A stretch of 64,000 nucleotides of DNA from Flammulina velutipes (GCA_011800155.1 CM022372.1:1674001-1738000), one strand, 5' to 3'. Positions 51,201 to 63,539 are shown, numbered from the stretch's first letter. Program-made: numbers and translations. The notes: generated by a model not told the origin, from the sequence alone.

Positions 51201-52664
51201 GCCGCGCCTCCAGCCTTTAGCGACTGTGAACAAGGAATGATAGATACGTTTGACGGCTGGATCTTCGTAGAGGGCAGATCGAAGAAGAATCGCCATGTGC
51301 CCCAAGACGCTCAAAGCCCAAATCGGACCTTGTGCAGCATTCTGAGGATCCTCCATGGCCATGGTCTGGCGTAGTGTTCGAACAATGAGGGGGTCGACGA
51401 TAACGGTGGGGCTTTTACTTGGTGACTTTCGAGGATTTGTTTTTAGGTAGATGCGCACAGTCTCAGAGAGATCGTCGTGTACTGTAGAATATGGGATCGC
51501 CGTGCTTCCAATGGCAAGTCCTCCGAGGGCATGGCATGCTTGCAGTCGGAGACCTAAGCTGGGCGCCAGAAGGCTGCTGAGGATGGAGGGCAGGATGGTA
51601 GAGAAGGCGGGGACGAATATTCCAGGTTGATAAACACACAGGTCATGAACGGCCTGAGTTAGACATTGGGTCAGAGGGGCGTCTGGTAATTGAAAATATC
51701 AAACGTACCCGTAAGCCATCATTTGCCGATCCTTTCTTTCCTTCTCTTCCCAGTTCACCATCTATGCCTCGTCGAAGAGCATACGCGATCCGATCTGCGG
51801 CCGGGCGAAGTACATCTTCAGATAGACGTTGGGTCTGGATAACCCATATGGCCAGCGCGCACGTCTTTCTCGCATACAGGGTGGGGAGTTCTAGGGCTAG
51901 AGGAATCGCCAACACTTGGGTCAACAGCCCTCGCAGGTCAGCGTCTGAAGGTGAGGTAAGCCAGGGTGTATGATGCCAAGAGGTGAAACGGATTTACCGG
52001 AGAAAATCTCGTATATGGCTGGCTGAGTGAAGACGAAGGCAAGGAGTTTAAGGACGGAGTGGGTAATTGAGCAAAGGTCCCGCGCGTGCTTGACTTGCGC
52101 TGCGGTCATGCCCTTCTTCGTTGGGCTGTTTGCGGGAGATGGCAAGGCGACCTTGGCTTCGAGCTCTTCTTCGTCTTCAACCGGATTGACCAACGCGCGA
52201 CCGACGTCCCGCGTCATGCATTCCATAAGTCGTACATGATGTTCCTTGAGCGGGGAAAGTAATGGCCAGGAAGAGTTCGGGTGGTCCGACTCGCAAATGC
52301 AAGCGCGTAGGCGGGCGCCCAGAACGGAGTACGCCTCGGTGAGGGCCTGCAGCGTTGAGCTCGGGTCGATAATAGTCGCTACTGGACTGTCCAGGTACTT
52401 GGTATCGGATTGGGGTGCGTCTGGCTCTGGCGTGACTTCGCGTAGAGTGGTCTCGACGACCGTCGGTAGTTGGGATTGGAAGAGCGATGACCTCTTGAGA
52501 ATAGATTTAGTTGGTGGCTCTACCAGCGCACTGCGAATGTCATGCAGCTTTGATGGACTGGAGAAAGGATGGTATTGATTATGAGGTGACCATTCCACTC
52601 GCCCAAACGGCTTGTTCTCCTTGTCGTCGCGATGGGTAGTACGAGGTGGCGTCGGAAGACTCAT
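48228..52664 (-). CDS. RIF1: Telomere-associated protein Rif1
   Basis: Seven exons (52664-51998, 51944-51709, 51653-50634, 50584-50527, 50475-49520, 49471-48538, 48484-48228) give 1375 residues. The N-terminal half is a long run of HEAT-like helices (CVYQPGIFVPAFSTILPSIL, LGLRLQACHALGGLAIG, AVKRIYHSLFTVAKGWRRG) typical of the Rif1 N-terminal domain. The C-terminal part is charged and disordered, with many SP sites. Close to the N-terminus lie two PP1-docking motifs, RVEW (about residues 22-25, an RVxF variant) and SILK (about 54-57). In characterised Rif1 proteins these recruit protein phosphatase 1 to hold back origin firing and act at telomeres and breaks. The 48-nt intron at 49472-49519 has no in-frame stop, so retention would insert 16 residues. 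Confidence 0.85.
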
Positions 52665-53267
52665 TTCGTGAGGCGTCGTCGTCGTCGTCAACGATATCGA
52701 GCACCAAAATGCAAGGCGAGCGAGAGAAGAGAGTGGGGAGGCAAAAAGAGAGAAGCGAGCGTGACGGGTGACATATTATAGTCATTGTCACATTCATCTA
52801 AACGCGGTCGCGTTTGTTGACGCGTTGTTTGCCGACGCTTGCCATCATTTATCGTTCATCACATGGGCGATCATTACTGCGCCACCACTGCCACTGGCAG
52901 TCTGGCATCACGAATCATGTAGTGCGATTTGTGCTGGTTCCGCGCCTAACTATCGCCTAAGTCTCTTGCGATGTCTTCGTAACACATAGATATGTCCAAT
53001 GGTCTTAGCGAACTTGTACTTGAGTGGAATACTCTCCACTCACTCGCTAGCGCCGCTTCCTCTTCTTTCGCAGGCATAAGCTTGTGCGTATGGTGCTCGC
53101 GTCGCTCTAACATCACCGTTGGTGTCGGGCATCTTCATTGACTTTGACAGCACACATGCTCCGATCGGTGACCATCCCAAAAGTATTCTGGTTGTCAGTT
53201 ACACGAAAATAACTATGAGTATACTTATATAGCAGAGATGTACGCTGTATAGTGTCCACCTTCCAGT
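52665..53267. other. Divergent promoter region, Rif1 / DUF6534 gene
   Basis: 603 bp with a short CGT triplet run at about 52674-52689 next to the Rif1 start. No gene is supported. Confidence 0.45.
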
Positions 53268-55002
53268 ATGGCTAAAGGACCCGCAGAGATTGCGTTGAGT
53301 CGTGACTTTTTCTTTCCACCTCCGAACTATTGACCTTGAAATTCGTAGGCACGGACCAATGTTCATTGGTTTTGTTTTCAACATTTTGCTGTACGGGGTC
53401 ATGATATCGCAAGTCTACCTATACTACGCGACCTACAAAAAGTTATTTCAGCTGCCTCCCGCCGTTCTCGAGCTTACTTTCTACAGAGACAAGACCTGGA
53501 TGAAACTATTCGTACATAATATCCCCGTCACTGCGCTTGCGACTGCTCATTCGTTAGCATCTAGGTTGCATTTCTCTTTTTTCTGGACACTCTCAATGCT
53601 GCCTTCGACTTCGCTTACCTCTACGAGGCGTTAATCATCCACTTCGGTAAGCCCTTCAAAAACATGGCAGCTATCACGCGCGCCTAACCAGGTGAGTATT
53701 TAGACGACGTCCCGTTCTTAAACACGGCAGATTGGAGTAAGTCAACCATAGACTGTCTTGTCCCTCGAATGACCGAAGAGCCCACCAGTTTTTGCCACAG
53801 GTTTGCCCTCCAGTAGCTTCTCAAATGGCAAGCTGACCTCTATTCCAGATCCAGCACTAACAGTACGTTCCTCCTCATTTCATCCACAAACTCTCTGTGA
53901 CGTATCATACAGGGAATCATTGCCGGCCTCGTTCAACTCTTTTTCGCATGGAGAGTGAAGGTCGTCACGGGAGGCTCCCCTCTCGTCAGCGTTGTATTGA
54001 TTGCATCGTTAGCAGGAGCGGGTAAGTGCCTTCACTTATGTGTGCATAAAATATCCATATTCCACCAGCGGGAGGTCTTGCAACGACAATCGAAGTCATC
54101 TTCCACCCTCGCTTCACATCCTTCCAGTCCTTTAAGGTACAATCTGCGTGAACCGTATTCTGCTCCCTCACATCTATTTTCAGAGTGTCGTTATTCTGTG
54201 GCTAGCAGCCGAATGCTTCGCTGACATACTCATCACTACAATCTTGGTATGGCATTTGTGCGTACCCGCCACCCCCATTTACCTTCAGCAGTAACTGACT
54301 ACAATCTATAGGGTAATATATTATTGATCACCATCCCATCCGTCCACTACTCAACCTGTCCCCAGAGAAAACATAAGACCGGATTCCAGAAGTCCGATGA
54401 TATGATCGACCGCATAATTCGCAGTAACTTGAACATTATTTCAATCCTATTTCCGTAACCCTCATGCTGCTGAACAGTGACAATGCAAACCGGCCTCGTA
54501 ACGTCTATATGCGCATCACTAGACCTCATATTCTTCCTCTCCGACGTAAGCTCCTCTATTTTGATCCTACCTATATTCACGCTTACATACCCTCAGTCAA
54601 CTGGAACGTGAAGACCCTGCCTCATACCCTCCTTCCTCCCACTAACGCCCCGCCAGACACCTAATATTCAATTTCCCGCTTTCAAAACTCTACACCAATT
54701 CCCTCATGAGCAGCCTTAACTCCCGTGGCGGATGGAAGTTCGGCATCACCACGACGGGCGATACGCAGCCAGAAAGCGTCAACCATGTCAATGTCAGCCA
54801 CAAACCGGTAAGTAACAACGTGGGAAAGGGAAGACCGGAATACCTAACCGACGGACAGGCCGGTATTCACGTTCACGTCGAGTCTCATGAGATGCAGGAA
54901 ATAAACGACGCGAGAGATGAGAACAAGGACTTGCCTCGGTTGATATGCGCCGGCTCTTCCAGCTTCGCGGAGGATCTGAAATCAAGCAATAGCTTCGTGT
55001 AA
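53268..55002 (+). CDS. DUF6534-type seven-helix membrane protein
   Basis: Fifteen exons (53268-53293, 53349-53441, 53487-53511, 53565-53646, 53692-53736, 53789-53800, 53849-53862, 53913-54021, 54069-54136, 54184-54261, 54366-54423, 54478-54545, 54597-54607, 54657-54807, 54859-55002) give 327 residues. Conserved steps of the family appear in order: GPMFIGFVFNILLYGVMISQ, VAFLFFLDTLNAAFDFAYLY, DWIFATDPALTGIIAGLVQL, FFAWRV, TTIEVIF, HKTGFQKSDDMIDRIIR, MQTGLVTSICASLDLIFF, FNFPLSKLYTNSLMSSLNSR. This is the DUF6534 family, expanded in mushroom fungi and of unknown role. Three exons are 11-14 nt. The intron 54262-54365 is longer than usual and the first donor (GTTGAG) is weak, so those two junctions are the least certain. 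Confidence 0.87.
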
Positions 55003-55068
55003 TCACATCTTTCCGTTGTACAGTACACATGTTAGTGGGAGAAGCTTCGGAGGCTTTCAACTTATGAC

Positions 55069-58000
55069 TTAGGCTTTCTCTCCAACAAATTGATCAAACC
55101 ACCGGAAGACTTCGTAGTGCCATTTCAAACTAAGTTGCACGTCGCTTAGTCTTATGAAGAACTTCCCGAACAGTGGAAACGCACCTATTTCCATGATTGA
55201 GGACCCAATGGTTCTCATCTGGGAAAACGACCAGTCGACTTGGTATCCCAAGTCTGTCACGGGTGTCAACGGGGAGCCCAGTAGTAGTATCAAATAACGT
55301 ACTGCTGTAATGCGTGGAACGCGCCAATACTTTCAGTCTCAGGGAGCCGATAATCTTTGCTGCCATGGATCAACAACTGTGGCGTTCCCCATTTCTCGAC
55401 GAAGTTCGATGGGTTATACCTGCCAAACATCATGAACATGCGAATAAACGAATACAAAGTATGTCGCTCACTTGTCCAATACCTCCCGGCTCTTTTTATC
55501 CCAAGGTCTGGTAGAAACATAACGTCAATATCGAAAGGAACGACATTGAAACAATTTAATACCTTCCTCCCCACTCGTGGTTGAACTAGAGCAGATAAAT
55601 CAAGACGTGCGCAGCTGTGAATGGACAAGGAACTTACGAAGTATAGCTCGTCGGTCGAAAAGCCGTTATAACGACTGTCGAATACACCATCGTGACAGAC
55701 TAGGGCCTTGAAGTTGAATCCGTATTCCGGATGACCTTGGATCCAGCTGTTTCCTGATAAGATTTCAAGTCATAGAGAACGTGTCAATCATACTTGATAG
55801 CGTATCCTCCCCAACTGGCACCAGCAGCCACCGCTCTCTCCGGGTCGATCTATATTTGACTTGAGCGAGTGTCCCATATGGTCAGCCTCATGACCACGTA
55901 CCTCCTTATGTGTGTCAAGGATATAATTCCAACCTTTCTGCAGATCCACAAATGGCTTTCCTCCCCAATCCTCCTTAATAGCATCGGTGAACTCTATTGG
56001 CGGGAAGTAAGTACTACATTATCCTGTGAAGAATAAAACCACAAACCCTGGCCAAAAGTAGTGCTGCCCGTTGGGTTGATGGCGACAACGAAGTACCCCT
56101 GTTGGGCAAAAACTGGGCATCGTGAGTTTTCAACCTTCGAAAGCAGCACCAAAGGATAGTGTACCATTCGGGTTCCACCTCGTAGACCAATCATCTTCCC
56201 AGGCGCCCTGAGGTCCACCATGAATCAACAACAACGCCGGCCATTTCTTTGTCTCTCCCTCTTTCCAGCCCTTGGGTTTGAATAGCCAACCTTGCACATC
56301 CTTGTCATTTGCCCCCTTGAACCAAAAGTTCTCGCCCTTGTCAAGAGACTTGCCTTTGAGTTGGTCTGCAGTGAGATGTGTAATCTGTTGCACGTCGCCC
56401 TGGAACTCGACAGGCGAATCGCTTGCAAGAAGGTTTGCTTCCAATTCTTTGAGACCGCTAATAAGGTAGACGTCTTTTGGAGATGTGAAGGAGGATTGGG
56501 ATATCAGCAGGCGACCATAGAACAAGGTCTGTAACCCGCTAGCTGAAGGACCCGAGGTCAACGCTACTGGAGTTGTGTATTTGGCGGCCAAGTCAGGATG
56601 CTCGGTCGATGTCGGTGGTGTAGCCGGAATAGGAAGTACGAAGACTTTGACCTTGGCTTCATCGCCAGCCGTGAAGTAAATGAAATCACCGGACTTCGAG
56701 AACGCAAGTGTGTCGGGAGACCGATCCCACTGCTGGGTAAGGGTAAACCTGACATCCTTGACCAGGTCGTATATGACAATTTTCGCCCTGTGTCAGCTGT
56801 GAGTAGAATGCAAAGTTACGACAATGCCGTACATACCTATCAGCTTCATATCCATCCTTGTCGAGCTGAAGCCAAGCAGCCTTCTTGCCATCAGAGCTGA
56901 GGACTGGACTATGAATCGCGCCATGGTCACCGCCGGTAAGTTCCTTCGGCTTGCCGCCCAATATATCCACAAGAAAAACATTCTGACGCGTATGCCAGGC
57001 CACGGGCAGCTCCGGATCTTTGGTGGTATAGATCACTTTAGTGTTTGACACGTCAAAGTCGTCTGTTCCTCCAAACGGTTCTACGGGTGAGCTCTGATTG
57101 ACGCAATCAGTTGAGAAGATGAGGAAATCGAAGTGCCACGTACATGATTTGTCCCAGACAATAGATTAGTAAACTTGTCTCCAAAGTGCCATATGTGGTC
57201 TGGGTCCTGGAAGAGGCTTACGCTGAAGAGAGAGGGAGACTTGGGGCCTGTCCATGTATCCCAATGTCTTTCGTAAGTCGTGTCGTAGACGAGGGCACTG
57301 TTCCCTCGATTAGCCCAGTCCTCGTCCTTCGTTTTGACCGATGTAAGGTCGCCGTCAGCATAGACGTAGTCGGAGAAGACCAGCTGGCCGGACTGGGGCG
57401 TGAATCGGAAGTTTGTGGCAGAAGTAGTGGGGAACGAGCCAAGTAGAGCGGGCGATTGTGGGATGCTTAGTACATCAGCTCCGCCATTCGCTGGGGTTGT
57501 GTAGTGAATATCGATCGCGTAGAGGTCGAGCTTGCCATCTGCTTCAACAACGTGTGCGAGTGTGGTTCCACCCAGCCAGAAGGCTTCACCACCTTCAGGA
57601 AGCTAACTCAAGAGTCAGATATGGCACCATAAACGCTGCAAGATACGGACGGGGATTTCGAGAGGTTCGGTCTTTGTTGATGTCAAGGGCGCAATGTACA
57701 ACGACTTGGTGTTCCTATCGTAGTCTGTGAGATTTTGCACGCCAGGTTGCGCCAGTACGCGCACTTTTTAGCTTTGAATGAATATTGGCTGTATGGAATG
57801 AATGCAAGATCTCCTGCAGCATTTGCCACGCCAATACCAGGTCGGCCGAGTTGTACGAGATCCTTGGGTGTAAACGCGTCCGCGGTTTGGTTGAAGGCAA
57901 AGTCGACCATAGAATCGATATGGTAGAGCGAAGAGGGCACTTGGAAGGGATTCTGCGGTGAAAGACCAAGCACAGGTAGCAGCGCAAGAGGCGCCTTCAT
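55069..58000 (-). CDS. Dipeptidyl-peptidase 5-type serine peptidase (S9)
   Basis: Fourteen exons (58000-57765, 57714-57651, 57602-57144, 57093-56837, 56787-56165, 56112-56047, 55993-55902, 55849-55794, 55746-55638, 55585-55563, 55507-55472, 55419-55303, 55253-55185, 55129-55069) give 755 residues. The first 450 residues form the beta-propeller (GGEAFWLGGTTLAHV, QLVFSDYVYADGDL, SGDFIYFTAGDEAKV). The C-terminal alpha/beta-hydrolase domain has WPALLLIHGGPQGAW, YFVVAINPTGSTTFGQEF, the nucleophile Ser in GASWGGYAI (about 611), Asp in IHGSKDYRLP (about 694) and His in FPDENHWVL (about 729). The triad is complete. The short hydrophobic start (MKAPLALLPVLGLSP) suggests secretion. Related fungal DppV enzymes release X-Ala dipeptides. 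The predicted exon 11 is only 36 nt. Confidence 0.94.
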
Positions 58001-59826
58001 TATGGTGGGAAAGGAAGGGAACCTGCCGGCCCGATTACCGGACCTCACCATGCCAACTTTCATCGAAGAAGCTTCGAACTGGAGACCTCTCAATCACGAT
58101 GGCGAATCTGATCCTTCAGCGTCTTGCGTTCTGAACAGACCAACCGAGAGAATTTTCTTGATACTGGACAGACGCCAACGAGAGATACTGGTGTTTACAC
58201 CCTGGATACCCATGATAAGACTCAGAGTGAGCTGGCCAGCTTATTCATGTAAGGTCCTACAGTGACACTGCATATATCGGACCGGAAAATCGCCAAGTTG
58301 AATGCGTGACCGTGTTCGTTAACCATATTGATCTTCAAAGGACTTCGACATTCACTAGTGGCAATACTATGCATCTATGAACAATGCCTACGAATTTCTT
58401 GCCTTCTAAGTATCTGAAAATCCTGAGGACCCGCCTTGATCGCATCTCTGTCGCGTCCAACCAAAGACTACTACTATTATCACCCAGCTACTTTCCATAG
58501 ACATGCTGGCGAAATGTCTCTCCCACTTTGAACGCACTATACCATTTTTCAAACCGCTTCTGCTGTTCGAAGTTCTCACGGACAAGTGAGAATTATGAAT
58601 TGGCAGCCACTGACAGCCGCCAGAATCTTACCTTCATCATGAAACAGGCTTATGCGTATCACTGCCTACCGTTGTCGGCGAGACCACTTCCTCAGCCTGA
58701 GACTCTGAGTATACAGCGCCACATTTCGAGCTAACAATAAACCTAGGTTTCTTCGCTGGTCTGCTGTACAGTCACGACTGCGCTGTTCCATCTCTGATTA
58801 TATTGAGACGCTCTTTGTGTGAGAAATCGCGGAACACCGCTATGATGAGTTTTGTACCCCACCTTGATCTACTACCAAACTAGTACTTATTGTTCCCATT
58901 CAGCCATGCCCGCAGTGATAACCTGACCCACGTTTATAGTTTCGCTGCCAAGTTTAGCTGTTCGTCGTCTTCTTGATTTTATTATAAGACATGGAGCAAT
59001 ATTAATACCTCATGCGCAGCATAGACGCGACAGCTTCGAACTATTCTATTCGCTGCTGCTACTGCGCTCATTGTGGAGGCTTCTCGTCAGGATCCCACTT
59101 AGGAGTCGACACGGAGCGCTAGGAAGAACGAACTCTTCAAGACTGGCTCTATAATCACTTGGCATTTGGGCTGTGGTCAAATTTCAAGGATATTAGGCCG
59201 TGTGCACCGCACTGGCTAAACAAAGATTACGACGATCTACATGGCTCAGCATCGTGCTTCAGTGCGCCCAGAGGTCTGAGAGAGAAAAGGGGGCGGGCGG
59301 CGGCGATCGATCTATGGTACACAAGAGGACATAGACATTTCGAACGGCGATGAGATATTGTGGAGCGGGGAAATATGAAATGTGGATCTGGTAAGGGGCG
59401 TAGGATTTCCTTTCGAACTAGTATGGACCTCTTAGATGGTAATTTTGTAGTTTGTACTACGTTTCTCACCATTTGGCCTGGAGCATTCGAGACATGCTCC
59501 CCCTTTTTTATCTTCCGCCGTAAGTACTGTAGTTCAAAGACCGGTTATAGTTACCGGTGCCTCGGATCAGTGATCCGTCGTACGGTTTAATCTTGCCGGC
59601 CAGGCGCAGTCGCCAACACTGAAGTGATCCGTATTGCGTATAAATATCAGTGACTACGCCTCAGCCTGCCTTGTTACCTCATTACCATACTGCTTGAATC
59701 TCTTGTTCACTCGTCCTCCACAAAGCGCTCAGACACTATCTATTCTGATCGACAACAAGTCAACAGCCATTACGACGGATCATAGCTTTTTACAACCTTC
59801 CCGCCCGGCGCTCTCGACCCTCGATC
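58001..59826. other. Largest gene-poor stretch, 1.8 kb
   Basis: I see no supportable gene on either strand. Scattered short frames lack splice partners and family resemblance. A G/C-rich run lies at about 59288-59309, and inverted repeats at 59539-59577. It should contain the promoters of the peptidase (minus) and the F-box gene (plus), and could hold a degraded element I cannot recognise. Confidence 0.5.
59539..59577. repeat. Two adjacent inverted repeats
   Basis: accggt / accggt arms around tatagtt (59539-59557) and a perfect cggatca / tgatccg palindrome with a single central base (59563-59577), about 250 bp upstream of the F-box gene. Confidence 0.5.
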
Positions 59827-61585
59827 ATGACATTCCCTCAAGCTCGTAATCAAAAAATCCCTCTAAACGAGCGGCAATTCAACAAGAACAGCGGTTATAT
59901 AAAGCCACTAGCCGATGTGCACAACTATACTCTCGAAATGCTCCCTCTTCTACCTATCGAACTCCAAAGATTGATCCTCGGCCAGGTCAGTTCGTCACGA
60001 CTACATCCATCCATCTACCTAACACTCGTTCACAGTTGGAAACACCTGAGCTGAAACGATTGCGGCGCGTGTCGAAATCATTGAATGCAACTGTATCGCC
60101 TTTGTTGTTCAGTCATCTAGTCATCGACGTGAAGACTGGAGCTGGCATCGACGCTATGTCCAGCCTCGCTCTTGGGAAAAGCACCATCGGCCCTTTGTTC
60201 CATTCCATAGAAATCCGGTCGTTGTGCCGTACATCTTCATCATCCTTGCGTCGCCAACTCTCAGTCTGGGTGCGCAACCTATTCAAGGAAGAGCGGATGG
60301 GCGAGTCCCTCACGCTCGCATTATCCCAGCTCGTATCTGTATCATCTGTTTCGTGAGTTCTTCAACATGGTCCTTCATCTATACACGAACTCATTGTCAT
60401 TTGCTTTTCAGTATCACAGTCGCTAACATGCGCGCATTGTCGCCTGAAACCGCCAACACAATAATAGCCACAATCGCCTGCCTCCCGAAGTTGAGCCATC
60501 TAACGCTTGACGTCCACAACTGTGTCGGCTCCTCTCCTCTCCTCCACACCATTTCCCGCCAGTTCCACAGCTTGAATAGTCTTCATTTGACAGGTGGATC
60601 CACCATTCGCCCCGAGGATTTGTCCGCCCTCTTGATGGCCAGTCGTCTCACCCTCACGACTCTACAAATAGACGGTGCGGAATCTCCCCAATGCAGTAAC
60701 TTCGAAGTTATTAGCAACGCGCTTCATTCCATGCCCTGCGGCGTCTCGCTTCCATTGAAGACAATGACAATCAGCGGCGCATCTCGCCTTTCTAATCCGT
60801 CCTCTTCTTCCATTTTCCGACACCTCGCACAACTTGACACCCTTAATATCCACTGCGAAGCTACAGATGATTTCTGGAATTCCCTTCGGACGAACGGTAT
60901 TCACATTCGCCACCTCTCCACATCCACATCCACGCTCAGTGACGCGATGCTAGCCTACCTACAATCCTACTCTGGCCTTATTAGCCTCACAATTGACGCG
61001 ACGGTACTCCTGGATTGCCAGCAATACAGTGATCAGGATCAGGAGCTCTTGGGTGCGATACTCTATCAGTGTGTCCTCCCAAAGCATGGTGATAGCTTGG
61101 AGTCACTCCAAGTGGTTCCCCCATACGCTGGCGCACTCTGCCTCAAATCCGAATACCTTCCATCGCTCTTGTCCTGCCCGAAGTTGACGACACTTACTGT
61201 TGGTCTAGAGATGGCCTCGAAGACGATGGACACCGTACCGGTCACAGTACGTCTTTTCTTCTTCCGCACGATTACCAGTAATCTAACTATCCTTTAGACA
61301 GCGCTCTTTGACGCGATATCAGACGGATACTTTCCCAGCATTCGACACATCGGACTGAGCGTGGAGACTCGACAAAGCGTGTATGACCCAAGTGACAGTG
61401 GATGCGGGAAGTGGGGGTCGCAAGTGAGAGGACATCACTACCTCCAGGATATTTTGGATCGTTATCGGTGCTCGAAGCCCAGCGCCGTCATGCGGGCGTT
61501 GACAGTCAACAGCGGACATATGGGAAATAACGTTCTCGTTCAGAGCGGGGGAGACCAATGGGGATTCCAACTGACTCTTCCTTAG
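59827..61585 (+). CDS. F-box-like / leucine-rich-repeat-type protein
   Basis: Four exons (59827-59985, 60036-60352, 60412-61246, 61298-61585) give 532 residues. An F-box-like start, MLPLLPIELQRLILGQLETPELKRLRRVSKSLN, is followed by TVSPLLFSHLVID. The rest contains repeated strand-turn-Leu segments (LPKLSHLTLDVHNC, FHSLNSLHLTGG, LTTLQIDGAES, LAQLDTLNIHCEA, YSGLISLTIDATV, CPKLTTLTVGLE) typical of irregular fungal LRR F-box proteins. By family knowledge it would be the substrate adaptor of an SCF ubiquitin ligase, bound through Skp1. The target cannot be inferred. Such genes are numerous and fast-evolving in Agaricomycetes. Confidence 0.8.
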
Positions 61586-62262
61586 TTTGTGTTCCGGTTC
61601 TTTTACTCTTGTGTGCGTGTAAACATATCTGTTGTATCCATAGGTTTCCTATGATTAGCTCCCCGATGATTTATACTTAATTGATTATCTCTCTTGTATT
61701 CTGTCTCAATATTACGTCTCCATCTATGATAGTTCGCTGGCCTTACGGTTCTAAAACTTCCATACATCCTGGTCTTGTGCTCCTCGGCTCTGGTTTACCA
61801 AGATTCCAAACTTGTCGATGTTCTCAACTCTGGAGAACTGCAACTCTGTGGCGTTGATCCGGTTGAACGGCCCGACATGTCGCCGATATGTTCCGGAGAT
61901 CTGGCGCTTACTTTCAACGTTAACTGCGATGAGCCTATTTCTTGTCTCGGTAGAAGGGCATCAACCTGAAATACGTACGTATTTCTATGTCAGTGCATCG
62001 AGAGCTTCAACATTAACTTGTTTACAGGCTTCAATCTAAAGAGCTAGTCACGTCTATTAGTATATGGGCCACATACAAGCACGCGTCGTGTAGTTCTTCC
62101 GGATTGGGTTCTGTGCCCGAGGCCCCCAAGACTCAAATGACTCTCCAGCTTCTCGGAGTTGGCTGTCAAGGCCTGCAGTCTTCTTTTGAGTGTCATGCCA
62201 GCGCTACCGAGCTTTAAAGCTCCTTTACACACGAACTCTCCGGCCTCTAGCAACATATCGCC
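61586..62262. other. Intergenic, 677 bp
   Basis: The stretch is A/T-rich just after the F-box stop codon and probably holds its 3' UTR and the promoter of the next gene. No gene is supported. Confidence 0.45.
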
Positions 62263-63539
62263 ATGTTCACCCTCAGTTCATTAGGGTACGTCCACCCGTT
62301 TCTGCTTGCGTCCAGACTGGGTTTCACTATAGACACCTATGCAGAGCGATAGTTGTGGCGTCATGGCTGAACACGGCCCTTTACACCGTGCAACTTGTGT
62401 TATCTAGCTGGTACTTGATCAAGCACAAGCCTCTGCGAATAATCAAGTGGGGGATATGGGTGTCGTTGATCGTAGATGCGATAACGAGCATTGTATTGTT
62501 CGCGAGTACTTGGATGGTGAGCATGACATCTGGTAGCTACGTGCCAGAAACTCATTGTGTATTAGGTATTACTCCAACTCACTGGTCCGTGGCTTTCCTT
62601 GATCTTGGACAAGTAGCTAATCCCAATGTACAGCAGCGCCTCCTCCATCAGCGGACATACTGTCTAACCCGACCGTGATACCTCCACAGGTGGGAACACC
62701 ATGGACGCTTCCTGCCCAGCTCATTTTGACGAGCTTCTCGGTGGCATTGGAGCACTGTTTCTTCGCGTATCGATACTGGTCGATGTGAGCATCCATCCTT
62801 CTCTCAAAATTAGGCAATGGAACTGAATACTGCAATGAAAGCTCAAAGGACATGTTTTTGACTAGCATAATCGTACTGCTCGTACTGGGACATGTGAGTC
62901 AACTCGTAGTGTTCTCAGAATCTGCTCATGATACGGTTGTAGGAAGCAAGTGTCCTAGCAGGTGGGATATATGCAAGCACCCAGCCGATGTTCGGGGGCG
63001 ATACCAACTCTTTTCATCTCCTGGTGTACGTTCGGTTTCGTTTGTGACATTCTCCTTTCTATAATTATGCCCTAGCGCTGGATCAGCATGTGCGGCGGCA
63101 GCGGATATCGTCATCGCCGGTGCGCTGGCCTACCGACTAAAGCAATTTGCGCCACTATACACGGAAACCAAAAAGTAGGCGGTTGGATTTATCCAGTCTT
63201 CTTTCGTTAACAGACTGTCTAGTGTTCTTCATCGTATTGCAATTGCTTCTGTGTCGTGTGGGATAACGACAACGATTGCTGCTATCCTTGCCATCGTCTT
63301 CATGTTGACCGATAATAGTGATGGTACGCATCTCAATTTTGCCATCCATTACTTTGTGCTCACGAGTCAGTAAAGCATCCTACGTGATGGTTGCTATCCT
63401 CGGCAGGGTGTACAGCCTGACTGTCATCGCCAACCTGATCATTCTGAAGTTGAGCGCCCAAATGAGGCGCACAACACTTTCGTCGGGATCGGGGAGGGTC
63501 GTTCTGCCTTCCTTGTGTACGCGCTTCCTTGTTTCCTGA
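62263..63539 (+). CDS. Serpentine membrane protein (seven-helix, agaric family)
   Basis: Nine exons (62263-62285, 62345-62532, 62566-62612, 62690-62784, 62842-62893, 62943-63025, 63076-63174, 63214-63323, 63367-63539) give 289 residues. Helices are evident: VASWLNTALYTVQLVLSSWY, WGIWVSLIVDAITSIVLFAS, PAQLILTSFSVALEHCFFAY, MFLTSIIVLLVLGH, ACAAAADIVIAGALAYRL, ITTTIAAILAIVFML, RVYSLTVIANLIILKL. The order and the YRYW and LIILKLSAQMR segments match the mushroom family related to DUF6534. The intron 62533-62565 would be only 33 nt, unusually short, yet it restores THWSVAFLDLGQ and PWTLP in the expected frame. If it is not spliced the gene is broken there. Function is unknown. Confidence 0.72.

Noticed and set aside
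52246..52578. Antisense open frame of 110 codons inside Rif1 exon 1
   Set aside because: It lies opposite a confident coding exon and mirrors its codon bias; no independent support.
58501..58590. Short frame beginning MLAKCLSHFERTIPFF
   Set aside because: Only 29 codons, no splice partner found and no recognised homology.
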